Of a stretch of DNA of 64,000 nt, positions 42,321 through 54,918 are shown piece after piece. The position numbers and the translations under genes are program-made. The notes below the pieces were generated by a model. The model was not told the origin of the DNA, searched no databases, and saw nothing but the letters and a program-made list of their open reading frames with translations. Source of the DNA: Cherax quadricarinatus (Eukaryota; Arthropoda; Malacostraca; Decapoda; Parastacidae); the NCBI RefSeq assembly GCF_038502225.1, contig NC_091378.1, positions 11,139,456 to 11,203,455 of the forward strand. The letters are read 5' to 3'. The first letter of the stretch is position 1. Each line of letters begins with the position of its first letter.

Positions 42321-44226
42321 GACAGAAATTAAAGTTGCTAGGGATTCTAAAACTAACCCAAAAAGTTTTTTCCAGGTCTATAGAACAAAAGTTAGAGATA
42401 AGATAGGTCCCCTTAAAAATAACTATGGGCACCTTACTGACAAAGAATGAAATGTGCTTGATTTTAAATAATTATTTTCTCTCAGTTTTTACACAGGAAG
42501 ACACTAACAATATTCGAGTAATTAATTTTTACAGTGGGCTAGAAGAAGATAAATTATGTAACATCACAGTCACTAGTGAGATGGTTGTGAAGCAGATAGA
42601 CAGACTGAAGCAAAATAAGTCGCCGGGTCCTGATGAGGTTTTTTCAAGGGTTCTTAAGGAATGCAAAATGGAACTCTGTGAACCATTAACTAATATTTTT
42701 AATTTATCTCTTCAAACAGGTGTAGTGTCTGATATGTGGAAGATGGCTAATGTAACTCCTATTTTTAAAACAGGGGACAAGTCGTTACCGTCAAATTACC
42801 GCCCAGTAAGCCTGACCTCAATTGTAGGCAAATTACTAGAGTCAATTATAGCCGAGATTATAAGAAGCCATCTCGATAAGCATAGCTTGATTAATGATAC
42901 TCAGCATGGATTCACAAGAGGCCGGTCTTGTCTAACTAATTTATTAACTTTCTTCAGTAAAGCTTTTGAGGCTGTTGACCACAATAAAGAATTTGATATT
43001 ATTTACTTAGATTTTAGTAAGGCTTTTGATAGAGTTCCGCACCATAGACTGTTAAAGAAAGTGGCAGCTCATGGCATTGGGGGAAAAGTGCTCTCGTGGA
43101 TCGAGTCATGGCTCACTGACAGGAAGCAGTGTGTGTCCATAAATGGGGTTAAATCCGAGTGGGGATCTGTAACAAGTGGCGTTCCACAGGGATCAGTCTT
43201 GGGCCCGTTGTTGTTTATAATATATATCAATGATCTTGATGAGGGAATTACTAGTGATATGAGCAAATTCGCCGATGACACAAAGATAGGTAGGATAATT
43301 GATTCAAACGTAGATGTTATGGAACTTCAAGAGGATTTAAACAAACTCTATTCTTGGTCAGAAAAGTGGCAGATGCAGTTCAATGTAGATAAATGCAAGG
43401 TTCTGAAGCTTGGGAGTGCCCATAACCCTAGTACTTATAAGTTAAATGATGTAGAACTTAGCCATACAGATTGCGAAAAGGACTTGGGGGTTATGGTGAG
43501 CAGCAACCTTAAACCAAGACAGCAATGCCTAAGCGTACGTAATAAGGCAAATAGATTACTGGGATTTATATCAAGAAGTGTAAGCAACAGAAGTCCAGAG
43601 GTCATACTGCAGCTTTATACATCATTAGTAAGGCCTCACCTAGATTATGCAGCTCAGTTCTGGTCTCCGTATTACAAAATGGACATAAATTCGTTAGAAA
43701 ACATTCAGCGTAGGATGACTAAATTAATACATAGCATTAGAAATCTTCCTTATGAAGAAAGATTGAAGACTCTTAAGTTACATTCACTTGTTAGACGAAG
43801 AATGAGGGAAGACCTGATCGAAGTGTTAAAGTTGAAGATAGGTATTAATAAAGGGGATATTAATAAGGTCTTGAGGATGTCTCTCCATGAGAGAACCCGC
43901 AGTAATGGATTTAAATTAGATAAGTTTAGATTTAGAAAGGACATAGGAAAGTATTGGTTTGGAAATAGGGTAGTTGATGAGTGGAACAGTCTACCTAGTT
44001 GGGTTATTGAGGCTGGGACTTTGGGTAGTTTCAAATCTAGGTTGGATAAGTATATGAGTGGGAGGGGTTGGATTTGAGTGGGACTTTCACATCAGAGCTT
44101 ATTTCTTGGGTGGCATTGAAAATTGGCTTGGGCAAATGTTTTGTTAGTGGGATGAATTGTAAAGGACCTGCCTAGTATGGGCCAGCAGGCCTCCTGCAGT
44201 GTTCCTCCTTTCTTATGTTCTTATGT
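42321..44226 (+). mobile_element. CR1-like LINE copy 2 (B2), nested in LINE E1
   Basis: Begins with IKVARDSKTNPKSFFQVYRT, then a frameshift near 42430, then a 550-codon open frame (42425-44077). Visible motifs are RLKQNKSPGPDEVFSRVLKE, NYRPVSLTSIVGKLLESIIA, IIYLDFSKAFDRVPHHRLLK, SGVPQGSVLGPLLFIIYIND, SKFADDTKIGR (catalytic FADD) and the C-terminal YWFGNRVVDEWNSLPSWVIE. It ends with two 8-base repeats TTCTTATG TTCTTATG (44210-44226), the kind of short 3' repeat typical of CR1 elements. It is 5'-truncated with no clear target duplication. Confidence 0.93.
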
Positions 44227-45873
44227 TCAGAGGGACGAAGAGGTGTGGCACATCACCAGGTGCTGGACACGGTACACACAACCGAGGAAGAAGTGAAGAG
44301 GCTTCTGAGTGAGCTAAATACCTCAAAGGCAATGGGGCCAGATAACATCTCTCCATGGGTCCTGAGAGAGGGAGCAGAGGCGCTATGTGTACCCTTAACA
44401 ACAATATTCAATACATCTATCGAAACAGGGAGATTGCCTGAGGCATGGAAGACAGCAAATGTAGTCCCAATCTTTAAAAAAGGAGACAGACATGAAGCAG
44501 TAAACTACAGACTAGTGTCACTGACATGTATAGTATGCAAAGTCATGGAGAAGATTGTCAGGAGAAGAGTGGTGGAACACCTAGAAAGGAATGATCTTAT
44601 CAACAGCACCCAACATGGTTTCAGGGACGGGAAATCCTGTGTCACAAACCTACTGGAGTTCTATGACAAGGTAACACCAGTAAGACAAGAGAAATAGGGG
44701 TGGGTGGATTGCATTTTCTTGGACTGTAAGAAGGCGTTTGACACAGTACCACACAAGAGATTAGTACAAAAACTGGAGGACCAAGCAGGGATAACAGGGA
44801 AGGGACTACAATGGATCAGGGAATACTTGTCAGGAAGACAGCAGCGAGTAATGGTAAGTGGCGAGGTGTCAGAGTGGGCACCTGTGACCAGCGGGGTCCC
44901 ACAGGGGTCAGTCCTAGGACCAGTGCTGTTTCTGGTATTTGGGAACGACACGACAGAAGGAATAAACTCTGAGGTGTCGCTGTTTGCAGATGACGTGAAG
45001 TTGATGAGAAGAATTCATTCGATCGAAGACCAGCCAGAACTACAAAGGGATCTGGACAGGCTGCAGACCTGGTCCAGCAATTGGCTCCTGGAGTTCAATC
45101 CCACCAAGTGCAAAGTCATGAAGATTGGGGAAGGGCAAAGAAGACTGCAGACGGAGTACAGTCTAGGGGGCCAGAGACTACAAACCTCACTCAAGGAAAA
45201 AGATCTTGGGGTGAGTATAATACCAGGCACATCTCCTGAAGCGCACATCAACCAAATAGCTGCTGCAGCACATGGGCGCCTTGCAAACCTCAGAACAGCA
45301 TTCCGACATCTTAATAAGGAGTCGTTCAGGACCCTGTACACCGTGTACGTTAGGCCCATTTTGGAGTATGCGGCACCAGTTTGGAACCCACACCTAGCCA
45401 AGCATGTAAAGAAACTAGAGAATGTGCAAAGGTTTGCCACAAGACTAGTCCCAGAGCTAAGAGGTATGTCCTACGAGGAGAGGTTAAGGGAAATCAACCT
45501 GACGACACTGGAGGACAGGAGAGATAGGGGGGACATGATAACGACTTACAAAATACTGAGAGGAATTGACAAGGTGGACAAAGACAGGATGTTCCAGAGA
45601 CTGGACACAGCAACAAGGGGACACAGTTGGAAGCTGAAGACACAGATGCATCACAGGGATGTTAGGAAGTATTTCTTCAGCCACAGAGTAGTCAGGAAGT
45701 GGAATAGTTTGGGAAGAGATATAGTGGAGGCAGGATCCATACATAGCTTTAAGCAGAGGTACGATAAAGCTCATGGTTCAAGGAGAGTGACCTAGTGGCG
45801 ACCAGTGAAGAGGCGGGGCCAGGAGATTGGACTCGACCCCTGCAACCTCAACTAGGTGAGTACAACTAGGTGA

Positions 45874-45875
<2 letters not shown>
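44227..45875 (+). pseudogene. LINE E1: reverse transcriptase and 3' tail
   Basis: Resumes E1 after B2. Frames 44215-44697 and 44704-45795 encode EEEVKRLLSELNTSKAMGPD, VPIFKKGDRHEAVNYRLVSL, LINSTQHGFRDGKSCVTNLL, LDCKKAFDTVPHKRLVQKLE, SGVPQGSVLGPVLFLVFGND, SLFADDVKLMRRI (catalytic FADD), VYVRPILEYAAPVWNPHLAK and FSHRVVRKWNSLGRDIVEAG. Only a TAG at 44696-44698 separates the two frames, so this is the best-preserved E reverse transcriptase in the window. The tail GAAGAGGCGGGGCCAGGAG leads to GGTGAGTAC and then (AC)n. Confidence 0.92.
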
Positions 45876-45935
<60 letters not shown>

Positions 45936-45954
45936 ACACACACACACACACACA
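45876..45954. repeat. (AC)n microsatellite
   Basis: About 38 AC units with one TAC interruption between E1 and a second partial E copy. Confidence 0.95.
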
Positions 45955-46605
45955 GTATAACACCAGGCACATCTCCTGAAGCGCACATCAACCAAATAAC
46001 TGCTGCAGCATATGGGCGCCTAGCAAACCTCAGAACAGCATTCCGACATCTTAATAAGGAATCGTTCAGGACCCTGTACACCGTGTACGTTAGGCCCATA
46101 TTGGAGTATGCGGCACCAGTTTGGAACCCACACCTAGCCAAGCATGTAAAGTAACTAGAGAATGTGCAAAGGTTTGCAACAAGACTAGTCCCAGAGCTAA
46201 GAGGTATGTCCTACGAGGAGAGGTTAAGGGAAATCGACCTGACGACACTGGAGGACAGGAGAGAGAGAGGGGACATGATAACGAGATACAAAATACTGAG
46301 AAGAATTGACAAGGTGGACAAAGACAGGATGTTCCAGAGATGGGACACAGCAACAAGGGGACACAGTTGGAAGTTGAAGACACAGATGAATCACAGGATG
46401 TTAGGAAGTATTTCTTCAGTCACAGAGTAGTCAGGAACTGGAATAGTTTGGGAAGCGATGTAGTGGAGGCAGGATCCATACATAGCTTTAAGCGGAGGTA
46501 TGATAAAGCTCACGGTTCAGGGAGAGTGACCTAGTAGAGACCAGTGAAGAGGCGGGGCCAGGAGCTAGGACTCGACCCCTGCAACCTCAACTAGGTGAGT
46601 ACACA
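45955..46605 (+). pseudogene. LINE E1b, 3' partial copy after the AC array
   Basis: Runs from AGTATAACACCAGGCACATC to the tail at 46605 and is nearly identical to 45215-45860 of E1 (RTAFRHLNKESFRTLYTVYV, EYAAPVWNPHLAKHVK). It has a stop at 46151 (AAGTAACTAG instead of AAGAAACTAG), a lost base near 46397 and scattered substitutions. It was either duplicated with the AC array or inserted separately. Confidence 0.9.
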
Positions 46606-46616
46606 CACTCCCTATA

Positions 46617-48639
46617 TTGTGCAGTCACCTAATTGTGGTTGCAAGGGTAGAGACTAAGCTCCTGGCCCCGCCTCTTCACTGATAGCTACTAGGTCCTCTC
46701 TCTTGCTGCTTCTTGAGCTTTGTCATACCTCGTCTTAAAGCTATGTATGGTTCCTGCCTCCACTACATCACTTGCTAGGCTATTCCACTTCCTGACGACT
46801 ATGGAGAAATACTTCCTAACATCCTTGTGACTCGTCTGAGTCTTCAGCTTCCAATTGTGACCCCTTGTTTCTGTGTTCCCTCTCTGGAACATCCTGTCTC
46901 TGTCCACCTTATTTATTCCACCTATTCCACGCAGTATCTTGCATGTCGATATCATGTCTCCCCTGATCCTTCTGTCCTCCAGTGTCGTCAGTCCGATTTC
47001 CCTCAACCTTTCATCGTAGGACATTCCCCTGAGCTCTGGAACTAGCCTTGTTGCAAACCTTTGTACTTTCTCTAACTTCTTGACGTGCTTGACAAGGTGT
47101 GGGTTCCAAACTGGTGCTGCATACTCCAGTATGGGCCTGACGTACACAGTGTACAGTGTCTTGAACGATTCCTTACTAAGGTATCGGAACGCTATTCTCA
47201 AGTTTGCCAGGCGCCCATGTGCTGCAGCTTGATGTGTGCCTCCGGAGACGTGCTCGGTGTTATGGTCACCCCAAAATCTTTCTCCTTGAGTGAGGTTTGC
47301 AGTCTTTGTCCAACTAGCCTATACTCTGTCTGTGGTCTTCTTTGCCCTTCCCCAATCTTCATGACTTTGCATTTGACAGGGTTGAATTCGAGTAGCCATT
47401 TTCTGGACCACATGTCCAGTCTGTCCAGGTCTCTTTGTAATCCTGCCTGATCCTCATCTGATTTAATCATTTTCATCGACTTCACATCGTCTGCGAACAG
47501 GGACACTTCAGAGTCTATCCCTTCCATCATGTCATTCACAAATATAAAAAATAGCACTTGTCCTAGAACTGACCCCTGTGGGACCCCGCTCGTCACAGGC
47601 GCCCACTGTGATACCTCTTCATGAGTCATGACTCGTTGTTGCCTCCCTGTCAGATATTCTTTGATCCATTGCAGTGCCTTCCCTTTTATACGTGCCTGAT
47701 CCTCCAGCTTCTGCACTAATCTCTTGTGAGGAACTGTGTCGAAGGCCTTCCTGCAGTCCAGGGAAATGGAATCCGCCCACTCCTCTCTCTCGTTTCTTCT
47801 GTTACCTTATCATAAAACTCCAGAAGGTTTGTGACACAGGTTGGTTGTCATTTATGATCTTGTTCCATTGCAGGTGCTCCACCACTCTCCTGATAATCTT
47901 CTCCATGACTTTGCATACTATCAGAGACGCTGGTCTGTAGTTTAGTGTCTCGTTTCTGTCTCCTTTCTTAAAAATGGGGACTACATTTGCCTTCTTCCAT
48001 ATCTCAGGTAGTTGCTCAGTTTGAAGGGATGTATTGAAGATTGTGGTTAGGGGCACGCACAGCATCTCTGCTCTTTCTCTAAGGACCCACGGGGAGATGT
48101 CCGGTCCCATTGCCTTTGAGGTATCAAGGTCACTTAGCAGCTTCTGCACTTCCTCCTCAGTTGTTCGTATGTCATCCAACACTTGTTGGTATATTTCCTG
48201 TTGATGTTCCCATCTGTGTTGTCTTCCCAGAGCCCTTTCTGTCTCTACTGTAAATACTTCCTTAAATCTCCTGTTTAGCTCCTCACATTCCTCCTGATCG
48301 TTTCTTGTGAGTTCCCTACCTTCTGTTCTCAGCCTGATCACCTGGTCTTTGACTGTTGTCTTCCTCCTGATTTGGCTATACAACAGTTTCAGGTCAGACT
48401 TGACTTTCGATGCTATGTTATTTTCATACTGTAGCTGGGCCTCCCCCCTTAACTGTGCATACTCGTTCCTGGCTTTGCGACTAATCTCCCTATTTTCATG
48501 TCTTTTATGTCTTCTGTATTTTTTCCATTATCTATTGCGCTTAGTTTTTGCCTCCTTACACCGTCGGGTAAACCAGAGGCTCGTTCTCGTCTTCCCATTA
48601 TTTCTGTTGACCTTGGGAATAAACCTTTCCTCTGCCATT
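46617..48639 (-). pseudogene. LINE E copy 4 (E4)
   Basis: A minus-strand LINE E meeting E1b tail to tail at about 46610. Frames 48383-47802, 47716-47198 and 47201-46689 carry EEEVQKLLSDLDTSKAMGPD, VVPIFKKGDRNETLNYRPAS, SGVPQGSVLGQVLFFIFVND, SLFADDVKSMKMIKSDEDQA (FADD present) and VYVRPILEYAAPVWNPHLVK. It is truncated at 48639 in AEERFIPKVNRNNGK, where it joins family F head to head. Confidence 0.9.
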
Positions 48640-49235
48640 GATCCAGCCAATAGCACTCTCCTTGGCGCTCCTCTTGGGTCCAGTGCTATCGATCTGATCC
48701 TAGAAAAAAAAAAATCTCAGACCCCCGGACTACGGAAGGCAGGATGAAAGACACTGATACACATGATGCCTTCTACCTACTCACCAGGTGCCTGTCAATC
48801 CCAAAACTTACCTACTTCCTGAGATGCTCCCCAGCCTTCAGCAGTCCAAAACTCTAAGAATGTGACTCTCTCCTTAAGACCATGCTAGAGAGTGTATTGA
48901 ATCTTTCCCTTGAAGATGGGCAATGGTCGCAAGCCTCGCTTCCGGTCAGGCTTGGTAGGCAATCTGGGAATATACAGATCCTCCCAGATTGCCCTACTAG
49001 CTTTCCTATCTTCTTCCATAGCATCAAGTGAGTTTAGACAAATGCTTTCTAACCACATCAGTGACTCAGCAGGAATACAGGGCCCTAACTATGCCCGTGC
49101 CATCACTGAATAGGAGACTCTTACTGCTCCGACACAAAACCCTAGTGCAGCACTGGCTTACAGTCAAACTGGGATGGCCCCATCGCTAAAAAGGAGATTG
49201 CCCGTCTCCTAGATGTGAGCGCACCTCACTCTGGA
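48640..49235 (+). pseudogene. LINE F copy 1 (F1), part 1
   Basis: A 5'-truncated family F copy starting IDPANSTLLGAPLGSSAIDL and reading through the region after the RT (HDAFYLLTRCLSIPKLTYFL, ALLAFLSSSIASSEFRQMLS). It is interrupted at 49236 by a LINE A copy. It lacks the RT catalytic core. Confidence 0.85.
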
Positions 49236-50027
49236 GAGTTACCTGGAGAGAGTTCCGGGGGGTCAACGCCCCCGCGGCCCGGTCTGTGACCAGGCCTCAT
49301 GGTGGAACAGGGCCTGATCAACCAGGCTGTTACTGCTGGCTGCATGCAATCCAATGTACTAACCACAGCCCGGCTGGTCAGGTACCGACTTTAGGTGCCT
49401 GTCCAGTGCCTGCTTGAAGACAGCCAGGAGTCTATTGGTAATCCCCCTTGTGTATGCTGGGAGGCAGTTGAACAGTCTCGGGCCCCTGACACTTACTGTG
49501 TTGTCTCTTAGCGTGCTAGAACATCCCTGCTTTTCATTGGGGGGATGTTGCATCGTCTGCCGAGTCTTTTGCTTTCGGAGGGAGTGATTTTTCGTGTGCA
49601 AGTTCGGTAAGTCCCTCTAGGATTTTCCAGGTGTATATAATCATGTATCTCTCCCGCCTGTGTTCCAGGGAGTACAGGTTCAGGAACTTTAAGTGCTCCC
49701 AGTAATTGAGGTGTTTTATCTCTGTTATGCATGCCGTGAAGGTTCTCTGTACATTTTCTAGGTCAGCAATTTCACCTGCCTTGAAAGGTGCTGTTAGTGT
49801 GCAGCAACATTCCAGCCTAGATAGAACAAGCGACCTGAAGAGTGTCATCATGGGCTTGGCATCCCTAGTTTTGAAGGTTCTTATTATCCATCCTGTCATT
49901 TTTCTAGCAGGTGCGATTGATACAATATTATGGTCCTTGAAAGTGAGATCCTCCGACATGATCACTCCCAGGTCTTTGACGTTAGTTTTTCGCTCTATTG
50001 TGTGGCTGGAATTTGTTTTATACTCTG
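49236..50027 (-). pseudogene. LINE A copy 4 (A4), 5'-truncated
   Basis: A minus-strand family A fragment with C-terminal RT sequence (SHTIERKTNVKDLGVIMSED, MTLFRSLVLSRLECCCTLTA, AVFKQALDRHLKSVPDQPGC) and the 3' hairpin (49257-49273). It is inserted in F1; about 120 bases of F1 are missing at the site compared with 55345-55445. Confidence 0.88.
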
Positions 50028-50695
50028 AATATACGTGTATTTGCAGCGATGCACTTGCCGACCAATATGGTCTACATGGTCTCATCTGTTCCGAAACCAA
50101 GGGCTGGCATGCAAGACACAATAAGGTCAACGATATCATCCAGCTACAGCTGGATGCCCAGCCAAGAGGGAGCCACGATCACTAGCAGCCAACAATACCC
50201 ACAACTCAGCAAACTGCTCCAATGGGATCACCATCTATCCTTGGAAGAATGGAAAGCTCTTAGCATGGGACTATATCTATGTGTCCACACTAGCGGACAC
50301 CTATATCCATCACAGTGTCGAGCGACAGAGAGGAGCTGCTGACCACAGGGAGGAGTACAAGATTGGCAAGTACCGGGACATAAGCCAAAAATATCAATTT
50401 GTCCCAGTGGGATCAGAGACCTTGGGATCATGGTGAAAACATGCCATACGTTTCCTTAAAGAACTGGGTTCCAGACTCATCGACACCACCAGGGACCCAA
50501 GGGCAGCCACTTTCATGTTCCAGCACCTCAGCATGGCCCTCCAGAGGGGAAATGCATGCTGCATACTGGGCTCGCGTCCAGCTTCGGAGGAGCTGGAGGA
50601 GATTCAGAACCTTTGATATATTGTACCAATGTATTCATGCTTGTGTTTTTTATCAATGTATTCTGTCTATTAATAAAGTTCATACGTAGCTTAAA
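50028..50695 (+). pseudogene. LINE F copy 1 (F1), part 2: endonuclease domain
   Basis: Resumes F1 in broken frames with CCHC remnants (CICSDALADQYGLHGLIC-like), a PDGI-like segment replaced by indels, KYRDISQKYQFVPVGSETLG and FLKELGSRLIDTTRDPRAAT. It ends with AATAAA at 50672 and the terminal sequence CATACGTAGCTTAAAAATAT. Confidence 0.82.
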
Positions 50696-51592
<897 letters not shown>

Positions 51593-53406
51593 ATGTCACA
51601 AGTAGTCGCAGGTTCCCAGGAATCTTCACGACAGAGCCAAAGCTGTCATTCACGAGGCATCTGCCGGGTGTGCTACAGGGAATGTGCACTCAATCCCTCA
51701 ACTGGCAACATCCGTGCACACAATGGATGTCTAGGCTCCAGGAGAGCTCCAAATGAGAACAACCAACAGCCCCTCCCAGCAGACAGTGCTGACAGCTACC
51801 GTGACTTCACCTCTACAGAGGACCTCAAATCTGCAATCAAATTAACATCCACCAGGACTCTGGCACACATCCCCAAAGCAGCTCGCCCTCAAGCTGCTAG
51901 CAAATTCACTGACCTTCTGAAGAAAGTCAACGATGCTCCTTCAAATAACAGATCCTGGCAAAACCTGCTGCTTTTTGACAATGCCTGTTTGGCTGTCCCA
52001 CCAAGGAGGGACAAGTCACTAGCAACACATGTTATTAGGGCAATAAATGCATTCCCAAGGGATGACAACCTCGTCCGTTTCCCCCCTTGGGCGACAAACA
52101 CCCACTGGGCAAATGCCAACAACAAGACACCCGACGCCTCAAAAATAAGAGCCCAAATTAGCAAAAAAATAGAAGAGGGTAATACTATTGGAGCTCTGAG
52201 GCTTATAACCAGTGAGGATACCATCGCTCCCAAGGACGTCAGCACGGCGCAAGCTCTGAAGGACAAACATCTACCTAGGGTTCCTAGTACCAACACTGAC
52301 CTCCCTGACATTGCAGCAGGCGAAGAACATCTAACTTTACAGGATGCTGATGTGTATAAAGCTGCTATGTCATTTCCACAGGGCTCAGCAGGAGGTTTCA
52401 CCAGTTTAAGGCCTCAACACTTAAAACAAATACTCAGTCCAGTACTTGGTGTTGTTTCAGAGAGGCTGCTGTCTGAACTCACCAAATTTTCCAACCTGTG
52501 CCTGGCTGGCAGTGTCCCAGAGGCCATCAGACCCCTTTGGTGCCTCATTTTGTGCCCTCCGGAAAAAGGATGGCAGAATCAGGCCTATTGCAGTGGGCAA
52601 CACCCTTCGGCACTTAGTCGCCAAGGCTGCAGTAAGAAGGGTGAGTCGAGAGGCTGCTGCAATGTTGAAACCACCTCAGCTCGGTTTTGGCGTTCAACAG
52701 GGCTGTGAAGCAACGGCCCACACAGCACGAGTGTACATCAACAATATGTCGGATGAAAAAGCCTTGGTCAAATTGGACTTTGCCAACGCTTTCAACTCAG
52801 TCAGAAGGGATGCTGCTCTCCAAGCAGTTTATAGAAACTTCCCTTCCCTTTATCCCTTCATAGAATTATGTTATAGTGTGACTTCCAAACTATTGTTTGG
52901 GGACAATGAAACTGACTCATGTGAGGATGTGCAACAGGGGAATCTCGCCCCATTTCTATTCTGTTTGTTCATCAAGGAAGTCACAGAAGCACTCTCCAGT
53001 GAGGTCAATATCTGGTTCCTGGATGACGGTACCCTAGCTGGCACAACAGAATCTCTCCTAGAGGACATCAGTAAAATTAAAAACATGGGAGAGAGCCTGA
53101 GCCTATCTTTAAACCTCACCAAATGTGAAATAGTTTCTACCAATCGACAGATGATCCAGAATATTAGCGCCGTTTTACCAGGAGCACGAGCCATTGATCC
53201 AGCCAACAGCACTCTCCTTGGTGCTCCTCTTGGGTCCAATGCCATTGATCTGATCCTAGAAAAAAAAGTCTTAGACCTCCAGACGATGGAAAGCAGGATG
53301 AAAGACATTGACGCACATGATGCCTTATACTTACTCACCAGGTGCCTGTCAATCCCAAAACTTACCTCCTGAGATGCTAACCAGCCTTCAGCACTCCAAA
53401 ACTCAA
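51593..53406 (+). pseudogene. LINE F copy 2 (F2): zinc finger and reverse transcriptase
   Basis: Frame 51593-52540 encodes a Cys/His motif (CRVCYRECALNPSTGNIRAH, then GCLGS), then RPQAASKFTDLLKKVNDAPS and GSAGGFTSLRPQHLKQILSP. A frameshift near 52540 moves to frame 52446-53372: KKDGRIRPIAVGNTLRHLVA, PQLGFGVQQGCEATAHTARV, VKLDFANAFNSVRRDAAL, EDVQQGNLAPFLFCLFIKEV and IWFLDDGTLAGT. The catalytic motif is FLDD rather than the FADD usual in LINEs. A 4-base loss near 53367 stops the frame before a DNA transposon at 53407. The C-terminal part is at 54919-56106. Confidence 0.85.
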
Positions 53407-54918
53407 GGGGCCCTTAGAGATTACTCAGCGCGACTGACAGAAATATTCGAAAAAAATCACAAATTTAGTTAATCATATAGAAAAATAGTTAATAATAATA
53501 TCTTTATTTTTCTACAAGTACATGTACAGGATATACAGTCCTAGCTGACAACAATGACATACTACTATATAGAAAGTCCCTTGTTATGCTCCGTATTTCG
53601 GGCAAATTAGGTCAGTGTCCCAGGATGCGACCCACACCAGTCGACTAACACCCAGGTACCCATTTTACTGATGGTAACATAGACAACAGGTGGAAAGAAA
53701 CACGTCCAATGTTTCTACTCTGGCTGGGAATCGAACCCAGGCCCTCGCCGTGTGAAGCGAGAGCGTTAACCACCAGGCCACTAGAGCACTGGTACAAGAA
53801 TCATTGTTCTACGACATTCCTACAAGGAATTAGTCATTTAAAACACCTAGGGTGACCTCACCACCCGCGGGAGGTCTGCTCACATGTCCTCAATTTTCAT
53901 GTTTTTCTCCTATTTTCTTTGGTGTATTTATTGTATTATTCTTTCTAAGATAATAATTGACGATTTGGCATCGTAATAAAGTGGGTGGGAGTTATACGTA
54001 GACTTACAGCCAATCAGGAACCTTCTTGGAACATATTGCTGACGTCATTGAAAATTCCAGTCTCGGGATGGCCGGGGAATATGCTTCAATATAAACGCTA
54101 TAATCGCTTCTAGGGCTTATTTATCTATCACAATTGATCTAATATGACATAATAAACAATATAAATAACAAAGAAATATGGTAAATTCTCCAGAATGAAT
54201 AATATATGGCATATTCCTAGAGCGTTCCTTCGGGAATATAAGATTCCAATAGATAGGGATGGCTTCCATTCTCCTTCTTTCACCTCCATGGTCCTCATAT
54301 TAAAGAAAACGGACATGGGTAACTATGATATACACTCGTAATATAGTATAAACCTGAGAAAAATGCTATTTTCTCGAAAAACAAAAAAATTCGGTTGTCC
54401 GGCTGTTTCACGGATTATCTCGGAAGTAAGTTATTCACATATATATTGCCATACTGTCGTTAATAATAGCAGGAATGCAATGAAATTCGCAAACAAAATA
54501 AAGGAAAGATTGTTTTACAAACTGCAGATTATTATTTTGAGATATAATTTGTTTTTTATTTTTATGAGGGCAAAAGTCAGATATTTGGCTGAATGTCAAA
54601 ACCATACAAACTTTATTTTTTTTTAAGAATGAAGACGGGATAAATTACAGTAAAGTTAACCCGGATAATTACAGTTTAGCATTGTTTTATGCGTAGATAA
54701 TGTCAAAACAGCTTCTCCAAGTCCCACCTCGACAGTACCGTGCAATAACTTGCAATATGTATGAAAAATAAGTAAATAATTTTTTTCTCAGTTGTTTTTT
54801 GAGCTGTCTTATTGAAACTTGGTCACATTAAAATAGAAAGGTGCTTCTTTATGTACAAAAAAATGAACGAAAAAGAAGAAAAAATAAAGAAGTTCAGGTG
54901 CTAAAGATTATGGGCCCC
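53407..54918. mobile_element. Non-autonomous DNA transposon 2 (GGGGCC-ended)
   Basis: A 1.51 kb insertion in F2: TCAA at 53403-53406 repeats at 54919-54922 and the ends are GGGGCCC...GGGCCCC. Comparison with F1 (48835-48860) shows the host sequence resumes exactly. Blocks match transposon 1 in inverted orientation (TGTTCTACGACATTCCTACA at 53803; AAAAACAACTGAGAAAAAA on the minus strand near 54800; TATCTCGGAAGTAAGTTATT at 54417). There is no transposase. It carries a nested SINE at 53490-53790. Confidence 0.85.
53490..53792 (-). mobile_element. tRNA-derived SINE nested in DNA transposon 2
   Basis: The minus strand has a B box (plus strand GGGAATCGAACCC at 53726-53738) and the central block CCCAGGATGCGACCCACACC (plus strand, 53622-53641) shared with the SINE at 22 kb. 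The 3' tail differs (AATAATATCTTTATTTTTCT through TGTACAGGATATACAGTCCT). Confidence 0.88.

Noticed and set aside
44213..44404. Minus-strand open frames opposite LINE reverse transcriptases
   Set aside because: They are shadow frames of plus-strand LINE genes with no domains of their own.
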